From contig NZ_CP146287.1 of assembly GCF_037041345.1 (NCBI RefSeq), positions 1,119,501 through 1,183,500 of the forward strand: a stretch of DNA of 64,000 nucleotides, read 5' to 3'. The position numbers and the translations under genes are program-made. The stretch comes from Abiotrophia defectiva ATCC 49176. GTDB lineage: Bacteria; Bacillota; Bacilli; Lactobacillales; Aerococcaceae. Position 1 is the first letter of the stretch, and every line of letters begins with the position of its first letter. A model generated the notes under the pieces. The model was not told the DNA's origin and made no database searches. It saw only the letters and a program-made list of their open reading frames with translations. This document shows, piece by piece, positions 34,385 through 42,451 of the stretch.

Positions 34385-34575
34385 TGCAAAAATTTTTCTT
34401 GCGATTTCAGGTTTAGGGGCTTTTAGCTTTCAAACTTATGTTTATCTATGGAGATAGGCGATTTTCATGACTAGTTCATTATATCGGTTTCTTGTTGGCA
34501 GTGATATTAATTTTGGCCACTGCATTTGAGACACCCACCAAAAAATTAATGGCGAAAATTTTTCAAGCGGCATAA
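34385..34575. other. Intergenic region between the metal ABC operon and the SirTM operon
   Basis: AT-rich sequence of about 190 bases with no recognised gene. It lies between the operators of the metal operon and the terminator of the lipoate ligase gene. I see nothing more in it. Confidence 0.4.
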
Positions 34576-34608
34576 TAAAAAACCCCGCCCTTTTCAAAGG
34601 ACAGGAGC
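34576..34608 (-). terminator. Terminator of the SirTM operon
   Basis: Minus-strand stem around CTCCTGTCCTTT/AAAGGGCGGGG (some G-U pairs) followed by TTTTTT, 8 bases after the lplA stop. Confidence 0.8.
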
Positions 34609-34615
34609 CGAAATG

Positions 34616-35638
34616 TTAGGATAGGATTAAGTCCACCAGTTCTTGGGCGGTGACTGGCCCAAAATAATGAGCCAAGTCTTGTTTAGATAGGACTGTTAAT
34701 AAATCTTGCTTGGTAACAGGTGTGCCTAGCAAGGCTTCTTCAATATCTTGGATGGCCCCTTTACCGAAGAAATCACCATAAATGCGACATTTGCTAATGC
34801 GACCAGCCTCAACTTCTAGGCTGAACTCTACAGTCCCGATTCCCAGATGAGCGTCGCGATTATAGCTATAACGTGGTGAATTGCCATAGTTCCATTCCCA
34901 GTTGCGATACTTAGAATCCGCCAAGGCCTCAATGGCTTGCCAATCTTCCTCAGTCAGTTGGTAACGCTTGGCTTGATCAATGGAATCAATCCCCATTAGA
35001 CGGCAAATGACCTCATCCTTAAACTGATCAATGGTCATATGACGATAGGGCTCATCCAAGAGTTCACGCAAGCCCATCACCCGGCTGCGCACCGATTTAA
35101 TCCCTTTAGAATCAATTTTCTTACGGTTAGGATTGAGCACTTCCACCATGGCTTCATAATCGACATCTAATAGGAGGGAATGACCACCATAAATCTTGCC
35201 AGCTACCATGGTCATGGCAGCACCTGATACCTTTTTGCCAAGCGCCGTCAAGTCGTTACGACCACTTTGCTCGACCTCACTTGCCCCCATATCATGTAAG
35301 AGTTTGACAACGGGTGCGTAAAAACGTTGATAGTTACCATAGATGTTGGTGTCGCCTGGCATAATATAGCAGACATTGACGGCCCCCTGGTCACAGTAGA
35401 CTGCCCCACCGCCCGTGTCACGACGGACTAGCTGAATATCGTGTTCCTTAAGGTAGTCGTGATTGACTTCCACTTCTGCGTTCTGGAAGCGACCGATTTC
35501 CACCTTAGGCTTACAGTAATATGGGAAAAGAATGGTCTCGTCTAAGTCTAAATGATTAAGAACATAGACCTGCATAGCCAGCGTTAAGGCTCCATCAGGC
35601 AGATATTGGCCATTGCGAATAGGTTCAATTAGATACAT
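34616..35638 (-). CDS. Lipoate-protein ligase (LplA2 type, SirTM operon)
   Basis: A 340-residue lipoate ligase. Motifs: RRDTGGGAVYCDQGAVNVCYI (substrate loop), DLTALGKKVSGAAM (active-site Lys), GGHSLLLDVDYEAM and a C-terminal accessory domain YGDFFGKGAI. It attaches lipoate to lipoyl-domain lysines. In the S. aureus and S. pyogenes SirTM operons the LplA2 ligase modifies GcvH-L before ADP-ribosylation. It is the last gene of the five-gene operon and follows the SirTM gene by 9 bases. Confidence 0.9.
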   Translation of the reverse strand: MYLIEPIRNGQYLPDGALTLAMQVYVLNHLDLDETILFPYYCKPKVEIGRFQNAEVEVNHDYLKEHDIQLVRRDTGGGAVYCDQGAVNVCYIMPGDTNIYGNYQRFYAPVVKLLHDMGASEVEQSGRNDLTALGKKVSGAAMTMVAGKIYGGHSLLLDVDYEAMVEVLNPNRKKIDSKGIKSVRSRVMGLRELLDEPYRHMTIDQFKDEVICRLMGIDSIDQAKRYQLTEEDWQAIEALADSKYRNWEWNYGNSPRYSYNRDAHLGIGTVEFSLEVEAGRISKCRIYGDFFGKGAIQDIEEALLGTPVTKQDLLTVLSKQDLAHYFGPVTAQELVDLILS

Positions 35639-35647
35639 GTGATCCTC

Positions 35648-36523
35648 CTAAGCTTGATTAGCTGCAGCCGCACAGGCCAACAAGAGGTCTTTACTGTCTT
35701 GAGACAGCCAGACCGTCCGGTCTTGAATGGCGCGTGGCATGCGATATTGTTTTTGATTTAAGGCCACCAAGATGGCATTCGGATTGGCCATCACCGCTTG
35801 GTGGAAAGGTTGCTTAATAAATTGTGGTGTGGTAAAACCTACCCCGATTTCAAGATAGAGAACCCTGTCTCCTTCATGGCTGGCTAAGAAATTCTTGTAG
35901 CGTCCCAATTGGGCTATAAAGTCCCCATCTTCCACCATGCCCTTTTCAGCATTTCGCTTGTTGATTTCTAGCGGTGCCCCGCACTTAGGACAGAGCGGAA
36001 TATCTTCATAGGCCACCTGACCTTGGACTTGGTGCTGAGCCAGATGGCGAATCAGCGCATCATCCCGATAGGTCTGAGCATGGCAATGGCGACTGCACTG
36101 CATCAGGCCGTACTCCCCTTGGATATGAAAGACCTTATTAGGATCATAATCAGCCACCCAGAAGGCATTATCGGCATTGGTCGTAATGATATGGTAGTCC
36201 TTGTCCTTGAGCAAGTCTTTAAGAGCCAAGTAAGAAGGCCCCACGGGCTGATCCAGGTAGTTGAGGCAGACAAAGCGACTTTGGAAGGCCCAATATTCTG
36301 ACCAACTAGGGAAATCAAAGAGACTAGCCTGCAACATATCGAGAAAGCCATACTTTTCAATAAAGTCAGGAAAAGCCTCTTGAAAACGTGGGCCTATATA
36401 GGTAAAACCATCCGCGGCTGACATGCCAGCCCCAATCCCCACAACTACAGCCTGAGCTTCCTTAAGTAGGGCCAAGAGTTGTTGGGCTTGATTCGAATAG
36501 GTTTTAGTTAGAGCTTGCCACAT
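35648..36523 (-). CDS. SirTM: class M sirtuin, protein ADP-ribosyltransferase
   Basis: A 291-residue sirtuin-fold protein. The NAD-binding loop is [12 protein letters not shown] (30-40), TTNADNAFW contains Asn116, and HIQGEYG has Gln135 where deacetylating sirtuins have His: the hallmark of SirTM enzymes (as I recall, Asn118 and Gln137 in S. pyogenes). Zinc cysteines are QCSRHC and PLCPKCG. SirTM ADP-ribosylates lipoylated GcvH-L. I chose the ATG at 36523, behind a perfect AAGGAGG with 6-base spacing, overlapping the macrodomain gene by 20 bases; the longer frame runs into that gene. Confidence 0.93.
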   Translation of the reverse strand: MWQALTKTYSNQAQQLLALLKEAQAVVVGIGAGMSAADGFTYIGPRFQEAFPDFIEKYGFLDMLQASLFDFPSWSEYWAFQSRFVCLNYLDQPVGPSYLALKDLLKDKDYHIITTNADNAFWVADYDPNKVFHIQGEYGLMQCSRHCHAQTYRDDALIRHLAQHQVQGQVAYEDIPLCPKCGAPLEINKRNAEKGMVEDGDFIAQLGRYKNFLASHEGDRVLYLEIGVGFTTPQFIKQPFHQAVMANPNAILVALNQKQYRMPRAIQDRTVWLSQDSKDLLLACAAAANQA

Positions 36524-37295
36524 GGGAGGCCTCCTTGGAATTAAGTAAGTCATGATAGAGTTGGTACTGGCTATCGGTCCAGACATTGAAGATGACCTTG
36601 AGCTTGGAGCCCGTCTCTGCTAGATAAGCAGAGACCGTCTCAATGGCAATCGGCGTCGCCTCTTCAATAGGATAGGAAAATTCGCCAGTCGAAATACAGC
36701 AGAAAGCAATCGTCTCCAAACCCGCTTGGTCGGCGCAAGCCAAGCAAGACCGATAAGCCTTTTTGAGTAGATCCTGCATCATGGGCGATACCGGCAAATG
36801 ATGAATGCGTGGCCCTACCGTATGAATGACTTGTTTGGCTGGTAAATTAAAGCCAGGCGTCATGAGGGCTTGGCCGACAGGCAGCGGCTTACCACCCCGG
36901 GCCTTTTTCAAATCGGCACAGGCCAAGCGCAAACCAACGCCAGCAAAGGTATGAATCTGGTTATCAATGCAATAATGATTAGGTTCAAAGCAACCCAGCA
37001 TGGCTGAATTCGCTGCATTAACAATGGCATCTACCGCTAAACGGGTAATATCCCCCTGCCAGAGATAAAGTGAGGGATGCGCTGTCTTCTGGCAATCTGC
37101 CAAATGATAGATAGCTTCCTGTTGGCGCCAGGCTGCCAAGAAGCGACTTTCCAAATCTAGGTAGTCCTGACTAACTGGATAAGGCAAGCGTTGATTGACT
37201 AAGCCACGATATTGCCGGAACTTTTCTTCATCACTGCCCGGCACAGGGCTAGCCCCAAGATGACGAATCAGGTCATCCAAATCTTGCGCAAACAT
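36504..37295 (-). CDS. Zinc-dependent macrodomain, ADP-ribosyl hydrolase partner of SirTM
   Basis: A 263-residue protein with an N-terminal helical extension and a macrodomain (about 75-255): [44 protein letters not shown] and [16 protein letters not shown]. The insert [15 protein letters not shown] supplies Cys102, His107 and Cys109, the zinc-binding motif of the Zn-macro class that is encoded with SirTM. It would remove the ADP-ribose that SirTM adds to GcvH-L, making the modification reversible. Third gene of the operon. Confidence 0.92.
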   Translation of the reverse strand: MFAQDLDDLIRHLGASPVPGSDEEKFRQYRGLVNQRLPYPVSQDYLDLESRFLAAWRQQEAIYHLADCQKTAHPSLYLWQGDITRLAVDAIVNAANSAMLGCFEPNHYCIDNQIHTFAGVGLRLACADLKKARGGKPLPVGQALMTPGFNLPAKQVIHTVGPRIHHLPVSPMMQDLLKKAYRSCLACADQAGLETIAFCCISTGEFSYPIEEATPIAIETVSAYLAETGSKLKVIFNVWTDSQYQLYHDLLNSKEASHVASSN

Positions 37296-37311
37296 GTCAG
37301 CCCCACCTCTC

Positions 37312-37650
37312 TTAGTCTAGCGGATCTGGTAAAGCCAAGAAGGCTGCTTCCTCAACATCAGTCAAGCGCACCAGCCAAGATTCTGCTGGATTGGCTGAGT
37401 TAAGCAAGGTTGGCTGATCTTGAGCAGCTGAGTTAACCTCCACAATACGACCAGACAGGGGTGAGAAGATATCTAAAACCGTCTTAGAGGCTTCCAAACT
37501 TAAGAGGGAGTCGCCAGCCTCGACTTGGCTTTCGCGGGTAAATTCCACATAGCCGACCGTCCCGACATCGTCTTGTAATTCTGGCGTCATACTGAGGGTG
37601 TAGATATCCCCTTCTTTTTCAACCCATAAATAGTTACCTAATTTCTTCAT
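37312..37650 (-). CDS. GcvH-like lipoyl-carrier protein (GcvH-L)
   Basis: A 112-residue protein of the GcvH fold. The lipoylation site is Lys56 in LLSLEASKTVLDIFSPLSG. It differs from true glycine-cleavage H protein, and no gcvT or gcvP is nearby, which fits the special GcvH-L of SirTM operons. It is the substrate of LplA2 and SirTM. Its gene overlaps the monooxygenase gene by one base. Confidence 0.9.
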   Translation of the reverse strand: MKKLGNYLWVEKEGDIYTLSMTPELQDDVGTVGYVEFTRESQVEAGDSLLSLEASKTVLDIFSPLSGRIVEVNSAAQDQPTLLNSANPAESWLVRLTDVEEAAFLALPDPLD

Positions 37651-38657
37651 TATAATTCCTCCGATTTCTTATCTTGATTTAGTTGATAGGCTTGTGCTAA
37701 AGCCTGGAGTGTTGCTTGGCGATTTTTAATATCTGGCACTAGGGGAATAACCATAAGTTCCTCAAGGTCAAGGCTAGCTGCCAAGTCATCTAGCTGCTGC
37801 TTGACTTGATCAAGGGTGCCTACGACCACACGCTGGCGGTTGATTTCTATCTGTGCTCGATCCTCCTGGCTAAGAGGATAAGCGGCCGCCTCCTGAACTG
37901 TTGGGAAGGTCTTGAATTCAGCATAATCTTGCTTACCCAGTTGCCAGACATCTAAGGCAGATAGGAGTTGCTGACACTGAATCTCATCTTGACCTAAGAC
38001 CACAAAGACCGCCAGGCTAGCTTGCGGCCTGTGACCTGCTTCTTGGCAGGCAGCTCGATAGGTAGTTAAAGCGTCTCGGGCACTGGCAAGTGGGTCCTTG
38101 CCAGGCGCCAAGAAATAGCCATAGACATAAGCCTGACCCAAACTTCCTGCTAACTGGGCTGACTGAAGGCCAGCCGACAGCAACCAGAGGGCCTCTTGGC
38201 TAGGTCCTGCTGCGTGCAAACCAACTGATTCTGGATCCGCCAAGTACTCAACCAAATCAGTCACTTGCTGAGCATAATCTGAACGCTTAAGTTCACCCGT
38301 GCCCATCAATTCTCTGACAGAGTTGGTACCTGGATTATTTCCTAAGCCCACATTGACACGCCCTGGGTAGAGAGACCTGAGGGTAGTCACCCACTCTGCT
38401 ACCTTATAAGGCTGGTAATGAGGTAGCATGATGCCACCCGAACCAATCATAATGCGTTGCGTTTTGCCTAGCAAATGCATAATCATGAGCTCCGGACTGG
38501 CGCTGGCAAGAGCCGGCACCTGATGGTGTTCGGCCACCCAGAAACGGTGATAGCCCAATTCATCTGCTAATTGAGCCAGGGCCACTGTCTCCCCTAGGGC
38601 TTCTTGACTTGTTCGGCCACTGTCCACCATGGCATAATCCAAAACACTTAGTAACAT
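37650..38657 (-). CDS. Luciferase-like flavin monooxygenase (LLM)
   Basis: A 335-residue bacterial luciferase-like protein of the flavin-dependent F420/FMN superfamily. Features: LSVLDYAMVDSGRTSQEAL, ELGYHRFWVAEHH, MIGSGGIMLPHYQPYKVAEWV, VNVGLGNNPGTNS. This type (MsnO8-like) is the oxidoreductase partner found with SirTM-GcvH-L; its substrate is unknown. First gene of the operon, behind a TTGACA-17-GATAAT promoter. Confidence 0.9.
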   Translation of the reverse strand: MLLSVLDYAMVDSGRTSQEALGETVALAQLADELGYHRFWVAEHHQVPALASASPELMIMHLLGKTQRIMIGSGGIMLPHYQPYKVAEWVTTLRSLYPGRVNVGLGNNPGTNSVRELMGTGELKRSDYAQQVTDLVEYLADPESVGLHAAGPSQEALWLLSAGLQSAQLAGSLGQAYVYGYFLAPGKDPLASARDALTTYRAACQEAGHRPQASLAVFVVLGQDEIQCQQLLSALDVWQLGKQDYAEFKTFPTVQEAAAYPLSQEDRAQIEINRQRVVVGTLDQVKQQLDDLAASLDLEELMVIPLVPDIKNRQATLQALAQAYQLNQDKKSEEL

Positions 38658-38686
38658 GTGAGCCCTCCATTCTTATCAATAATTTT

Positions 38687-38715
38687 ATTATCAATCAGAC
38701 CTAGGGGATTGTCAA
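38687..38715 (-). promoter_or_regulatory. Promoter of the SirTM operon
   Basis: Minus strand -35 TTGACA (38710-38715) and -10 GATAAT (38687-38692) with a 17-base spacer, ahead of the monooxygenase gene. Its -35 lies 10 bases from that of the divergent oxidoreductase promoter candidate. Confidence 0.75.
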
Positions 38716-38725
38716 CTCATGGCGA

Positions 38726-38754
38726 TTGACCAGAAGAATTTTTCGTGCTAACGT
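38726..38754 (+). promoter_or_regulatory. Possible promoter of the OYE-type oxidoreductase gene
   Basis: TTGACC (38726-38731) followed by a 17-base spacer and TAACGT (38749-38754), a weak -10. Confidence 0.4.
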
Positions 38755-38807
38755 GTAAGTATCTGATTATGCTAGCTGCTTGAACAGCTGCCGAAGGAGT
38801 GTCTCAC

Positions 38808-40010
38808 ATGCCATCCCCCCTGCTTAGCCCACTAGGTCTAGGTGCCCATAGCTTAGCCAATCGCTTCGTCCTCTCACCTATGACTACCAATTCCTCGACC
38901 GCGCAAGGCCACATTACCGAAGAAGACTTGGCCTACTCACGCCGCCGGGCTCAATCAGCCCCTCTACAAATCACCGGGGCTGCCTACATTCATCCCCAGG
39001 GACAACTCTTCGGATTTGGACCCAGTCTGGCTGAGGATGCCTGTGTTCCTGGTTTGACAAAACTAGCTCAGGCTATGCAGCAAGATGGCGCCAAGGCGCT
39101 CATCCAATTGACCCACGCGGGACGATTTGCGGAGCCCTACCTGCGACGTCAGGGCTATGTTTACGGCCCCAGCCCAATGACCCTAAATTCACCTATCCCC
39201 CATCAAGTCAAAGCCTTAGATCACTCACAGATAAAGGCTATTATTGGCTACTATGCGGATGCAACGCGACGGGCCATTCAAGCGGGCTTTGCCGGCATCG
39301 AGTTATCCAGTGCCCAACGCTTGCTGCCTCAATCCTTCTTGTCTACCTTCTCAAACCAGCGGACGGATGCTTATGGGGCTGATAGTCTAGAAAATCGCGC
39401 TCGCTTGATTTTAGAAATTTGGGAGGCCATTATGGAGGTCGTCGAGCGACTGGCACCGCCTGGCTTTATCCTAGGCTATCGCTGTACGCCTGAGGAAACA
39501 CGTGGCCAAGAAGTCGGCTATACAGTAGAAGAATTCAATCAAGTGACGGATTGGATTTTGGAGCGTGTCCCTCTGGATTATCTCTGCCTGGCGAGTTGGG
39601 GACGGGATGTCTTCCGTAACCGCGTGAGAGCTGCGGGCCCCCATCAAGGCCGTCTAATCAACCAAGTAGTCCACGAGCACCTAGCCGGTCGGCTTCCTCT
39701 CATGGTAACGGGTGGCATTAATTCTATTGCCAAGGCCCAAGAAGCTTTAGAACATGCTGAATTAGTGGGAATTTCTACCCCCTTTGTGGCGGATCCAGAC
39801 TTTGTCAATAAGTTTGCTGCAGGAGATCCTAATCCGATTAATCTGCAGATTAGTCCTGAAGACTTGGCAGACTTGGCTATTCCCCAAGCCGCCTTCAAGG
39901 ACATTGTCCGCATGATGGATATCGGCCAAGCCCTGCCACAAGATACTCGCGACCAATTCCGCAAGCTAGAGCAGAATTATAAGGGCGATAAGACCTTCAA
40001 AGAAGTTTAA
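38808..40010 (+). CDS. NADH:flavin oxidoreductase (Old Yellow Enzyme family)
   Basis: A 400-residue FMN-dependent oxidoreductase. Signs: LANRFVLSPMTTNSS, LIQLTHAGRFAEP, AIQAGFAGIELSSAQRLLPQSFLSTFSNQRTDAYG, NRARLILEI and LPLMVTGGINS. The active-site H(A/N)xH/N pair of classic OYE is altered (SSAQRLLPQ where OYE has HGAHGYLLxQF), so substrate activation may differ. The ATG at 38808, with AAGGAG 8 bases ahead, is preferred to the in-frame GTG at 38799. It is divergent from the SirTM operon; OYE genes belong to the SirTM neighbourhoods described in firmicutes. Confidence 0.88.
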   Translation: MPSPLLSPLGLGAHSLANRFVLSPMTTNSSTAQGHITEEDLAYSRRRAQSAPLQITGAAYIHPQGQLFGFGPSLAEDACVPGLTKLAQAMQQDGAKALIQLTHAGRFAEPYLRRQGYVYGPSPMTLNSPIPHQVKALDHSQIKAIIGYYADATRRAIQAGFAGIELSSAQRLLPQSFLSTFSNQRTDAYGADSLENRARLILEIWEAIMEVVERLAPPGFILGYRCTPEETRGQEVGYTVEEFNQVTDWILERVPLDYLCLASWGRDVFRNRVRAAGPHQGRLINQVVHEHLAGRLPLMVTGGINSIAKAQEALEHAELVGISTPFVADPDFVNKFAAGDPNPINLQISPEDLADLAIPQAAFKDIVRMMDIGQALPQDTRDQFRKLEQNYKGDKTFKEV

Positions 40011-40030
40011 ACTTCCTATTATATAACTAG

Positions 40031-40059
40031 AAAAAGAGGCTGGAATATCCAGCCTCTTT
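40031..40059 (-). terminator. Bidirectional terminator between OYE and ffh
   Basis: A perfect 12-bp stem (40033-40044 with 40048-40059, AAAGAGGCTGGA) with loop ATA; minus-strand T run TTTTTC after ffh, short T run for the plus-strand gene as well. Confidence 0.9.
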
Positions 40060-40066
40060 GCTTGTC

Positions 40067-41542
40067 TTAACGACGTTTCTTCAATTTTTTGAGTTTGCGC
40101 TGTAAGTCCTTTTCAGCCTTACGTTTAGCTAACTGTTCGGGTGTCATGAAGTCGGTATCGCTCATACCGCCACCACCCATACCTGGTAAGCCACCGCCGC
40201 CTTGTTGGAGTTGGGCCATCATTTTCTTCATACCGCCCATCTTACCATTAGACATTTGGCTCATCATATCGCGTGACTGATTGAACTGTTTAATCATGCG
40301 GTTAACATCGGCTAGCGACTGACCACAACCAGCTGCAATCCGTTTTCGACGGCTCTGAGAAATAATATCTGGATTCTCACGTTCAGCTGGTGTCATGGAG
40401 AGGACAATGGCCTTAACACGCGCCATATCCTTCTGGTTGACATCTAGTTCATCCAGGCCAGGAATCTTGTTAATCCCAGGGATTAACTTAATCAAGTCCT
40501 TGAGCGGGCCCATCTTGTTGACTTGGTCCATTTGCTCGATAAAGTCATTAAAGTCAAAACTATTGGCCTTAATCTTATCTGCCATCTCTTGGGCGCGGGC
40601 TTCATCAAACTCCTGTTGAGCCTTCTCAATCAGGGTCATCATGTCCCCCATACCCAGAATCCGGCTGGACATGCGGTCTGGGTAGAATGGCTCTAGGGCA
40701 TCGAGTTTCTCACCTTGCCCGGTAAACTTAATTGGTCGGTCAATGATTGAGCGAATCGATAAGGCCGCCCCGCCCCGGGTATCCCCATCTAATTTGGTGA
40801 TAATCACCCCGGTAATATCCAGAGAATCGTTAAAGGCCTTGGCCACGTTGACCGCGTCTTGACCGGTCATGGCATCTACTGTCAGAAGAATTTCGTGCGG
40901 GTTAACCGCTGCCTTAATTTGGCGCAACTCTTCCATCAGAGTCTCATCGACATGCAGACGACCTGCCGTATCGATTAAGACCACATCATTACCTTGTATA
41001 CGGGCTTGAGCCACCGCTTGACGGGCAATTTCAACGGGGCTAACATCAGAACCTAAGCTAAAGACATCAAAACCGAGTTGCTGACCAATGGTTTGGAGCT
41101 GGGCAATGGCCGCTGGACGGTAAATATCGCCCGCTACCAGTAAAGGACGCTTCTTGCCTTGGGCTTGGACGTATTTGGCCAATTTACCCACGGTTGTCGT
41201 CTTCCCGGCCCCTTGGAGACCAGCCATCATGATAATAGTTGGTGGTTGGGTTGCAAAGTTAAGTGGCACCTGTTCGCCACCCATGAGGGCGGTTAATTCT
41301 TCGTCAACAATCTTGACTACTTGTTGAGCGGGTGATAATGAAGCCAAGACATCTGAGCCTAAGGCCCGTTCATTGACTGTCTTAACAAAACTCTTCACCA
41401 CTTGGAAGTTAACGTCGGCCTCTAAGAGGGCTAGACGAATCTCCCGCATCATCTGTCTTAAGTCTGCTTCGCTAATGGTACCTCCGGCACCAATGCCGCT
41501 AATGGCATTCTGCAAGCGTTCGGATAATCCTTCAAACGCCAT
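40067..41542 (-). CDS. ffh: Signal recognition particle protein Ffh
   Basis: A 491-residue SRP GTPase. G-domain motifs are GLQGAGKTTTVGKLA, DTAGRLHVDE, TKLDGDTRGGAALS; the C-terminal M domain (from about 300) has DLIKLIPGINKIPG and the Met/Gly-rich tail that binds signal sequences. With 4.5S RNA it brings nascent membrane proteins to FtsY. It is downstream of ylxM, as usual. A small hairpin precedes its ribosome binding site. Confidence 0.98.
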   Translation of the reverse strand: MAFEGLSERLQNAISGIGAGGTISEADLRQMMREIRLALLEADVNFQVVKSFVKTVNERALGSDVLASLSPAQQVVKIVDEELTALMGGEQVPLNFATQPPTIIMMAGLQGAGKTTTVGKLAKYVQAQGKKRPLLVAGDIYRPAAIAQLQTIGQQLGFDVFSLGSDVSPVEIARQAVAQARIQGNDVVLIDTAGRLHVDETLMEELRQIKAAVNPHEILLTVDAMTGQDAVNVAKAFNDSLDITGVIITKLDGDTRGGAALSIRSIIDRPIKFTGQGEKLDALEPFYPDRMSSRILGMGDMMTLIEKAQQEFDEARAQEMADKIKANSFDFNDFIEQMDQVNKMGPLKDLIKLIPGINKIPGLDELDVNQKDMARVKAIVLSMTPAERENPDIISQSRRKRIAAGCGQSLADVNRMIKQFNQSRDMMSQMSNGKMGGMKKMMAQLQQGGGGLPGMGGGGMSDTDFMTPEQLAKRKAEKDLQRKLKKLKKRR

Positions 41543-41558
41543 TGTTTTCCTCCTTCTT

Positions 41559-41577
41559 GGCTAGCACTCAACTAGCC
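41559..41577 (-). promoter_or_regulatory. Hairpin in the ffh leader
   Basis: Minus strand GGCTAG-TTGAGTG-CTAGCC, a perfect 6-bp stem with a seven-base loop containing GAGTG, located 17-20 bases before the ffh ATG and next to the AGGAGG site. The same core (GGCTAGTT.GAGTG.TAG.C) is found before rplS. Confidence 0.35.
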
Positions 41578-41618
41578 CCATGTTTTGATTTTATCTTGTT
41601 CATAAGTACAGGATCAAG

Positions 41619-41939
41619 CTACTGATCCATTGCCCGAATTTCTGCTAGGAAAGTCTGACCCACCTCATCCGTATGACTGGCTAGCTGGTCTAGCAAGGCT
41701 AGTCTTGCCTCTCGACGTGCTAAGAGATGGAGCTGATCTTCATAGTGCTCTAATGTCTGCTCAGCCCGCTTCAAATTATCCCGGACAGCCTGGCGACTAA
41801 TGTCATAGTGGTCGGCAATTTCGGCCAGGGAAAAATCTTCCTCATAATAGAGGCCAAGCATAGCTTGTTGCTTATCAGTTAAGAGCCCGCCGTAAAAACC
41901 AAGCAGCTGGTTGACCCGCATTACTTTTGCTAAATCCAT
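41619..41939 (-). CDS. ylxM: YlxM family DNA-binding protein
   Basis: A 106-residue protein with a sigma-factor-like helix-turn-helix: LLGFYGGLLTDKQQAMLGLYYEEDFSLAEIADHYDISRQAVRDNLKRAEQTL. It is encoded next to ffh in most Firmicutes and modulates SRP in streptococci. It begins 9 bases after the stop of the MntR-like gene, so the three genes may be cotranscribed. Confidence 0.93.
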   Translation of the reverse strand: MDLAKVMRVNQLLGFYGGLLTDKQQAMLGLYYEEDFSLAEIADHYDISRQAVRDNLKRAEQTLEHYEDQLHLLARREARLALLDQLASHTDEVGQTFLAEIRAMDQ

Positions 41940-41948
41940 TAGAGCCGC

Positions 41949-42320
41949 CTACCCTTCAGGATATTGGATATAGGCAGCCAGGCGATTGGCCAAATCCGTT
42001 GAAGTTGCATGTTCTAAGAGCTCCGCCAATTCATGGACTTCCGTCTTAGTATAGCCTAGTTTGTGCTCTAAGAAATATTCCCAGATTTCATGCTTACGCA
42101 CTAATTCAATGGCTAATTTCTTGCCTTGAGGCGTCAGCATGGCCCCACTATAAGGCTTATAGGCAACCAAGCCTTCTTGGGCCAATTTAGTAATCATCTC
42201 ACTCACCGAAGGAGGGGCTACATTGAGACCAGTGGCAATTTCCTTGTTAGAAACATATTGGCCATGACCTGCCTCGTGAATGAACTTAAGGTAGTCTTCT
42301 TGACTTTGGCTTTTTTTCAT
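41949..42320 (-). CDS. mntR: Short DtxR/MntR-family metalloregulator
   Basis: A 123-residue helix-turn-helix repressor: QEDYLKFIHEAG, SNKEIATGLNVAPPSVSEMITKLAQEGLV (HTH), KPYSGAMLTPQGKKLA, and the dimerisation region with His77, Glu100, Glu103 and His104, matching metal ligands of B. subtilis MntR (His77, Glu99, Glu102, His103). Asp9 fits Asp8, but a Lys stands where MntR has Glu11. At 123 residues it is shorter than MntR (142). A TTAGG-CCTAA palindrome is upstream of its own promoter and similar ones occur at the metal ABC operon, so autoregulation and manganese control are inferred. Confidence 0.85.
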   Translation of the reverse strand: MKKSQSQEDYLKFIHEAGHGQYVSNKEIATGLNVAPPSVSEMITKLAQEGLVAYKPYSGAMLTPQGKKLAIELVRKHEIWEYFLEHKLGYTKTEVHELAELLEHATSTDLANRLAAYIQYPEG

Positions 42321-42353
42321 TGCGACACCTCGTCTCCTAATCCTTCTTGTCTT

Positions 42354-42402
42354 ATTCTACCATGTTTCTAGAGTCAAGACAAACTGGATTAGGCCTGCCT
42401 AA
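42354..42402 (-). promoter_or_regulatory. Promoter and MntR-like operator of the mntR gene
   Basis: Minus strand -35 TTGTCT (42377-42382) and -10 TAGAAT (42354-42359), 17-base spacer. TTAGGCCTGCCTAA (42389-42402), a perfect palindrome with the same arms as at the ABC operon, lies 6 bases upstream of the -35. Confidence 0.65.
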
Positions 42403-42413
42403 GTCTTATTGTT

Positions 42414-42448
42414 ATAAAAACAACCTAGTGCCCAAAGAGCACTAGGTT
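42414..42448 (-). terminator. Terminator of the membrane protein gene 42452-42886
   Basis: A perfect 10-bp stem (42422-42431 with 42439-42448, AACCTAGTGC) with T-rich minus-strand tail. Confidence 0.88.
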
Positions 42449-42451
42449 ATT

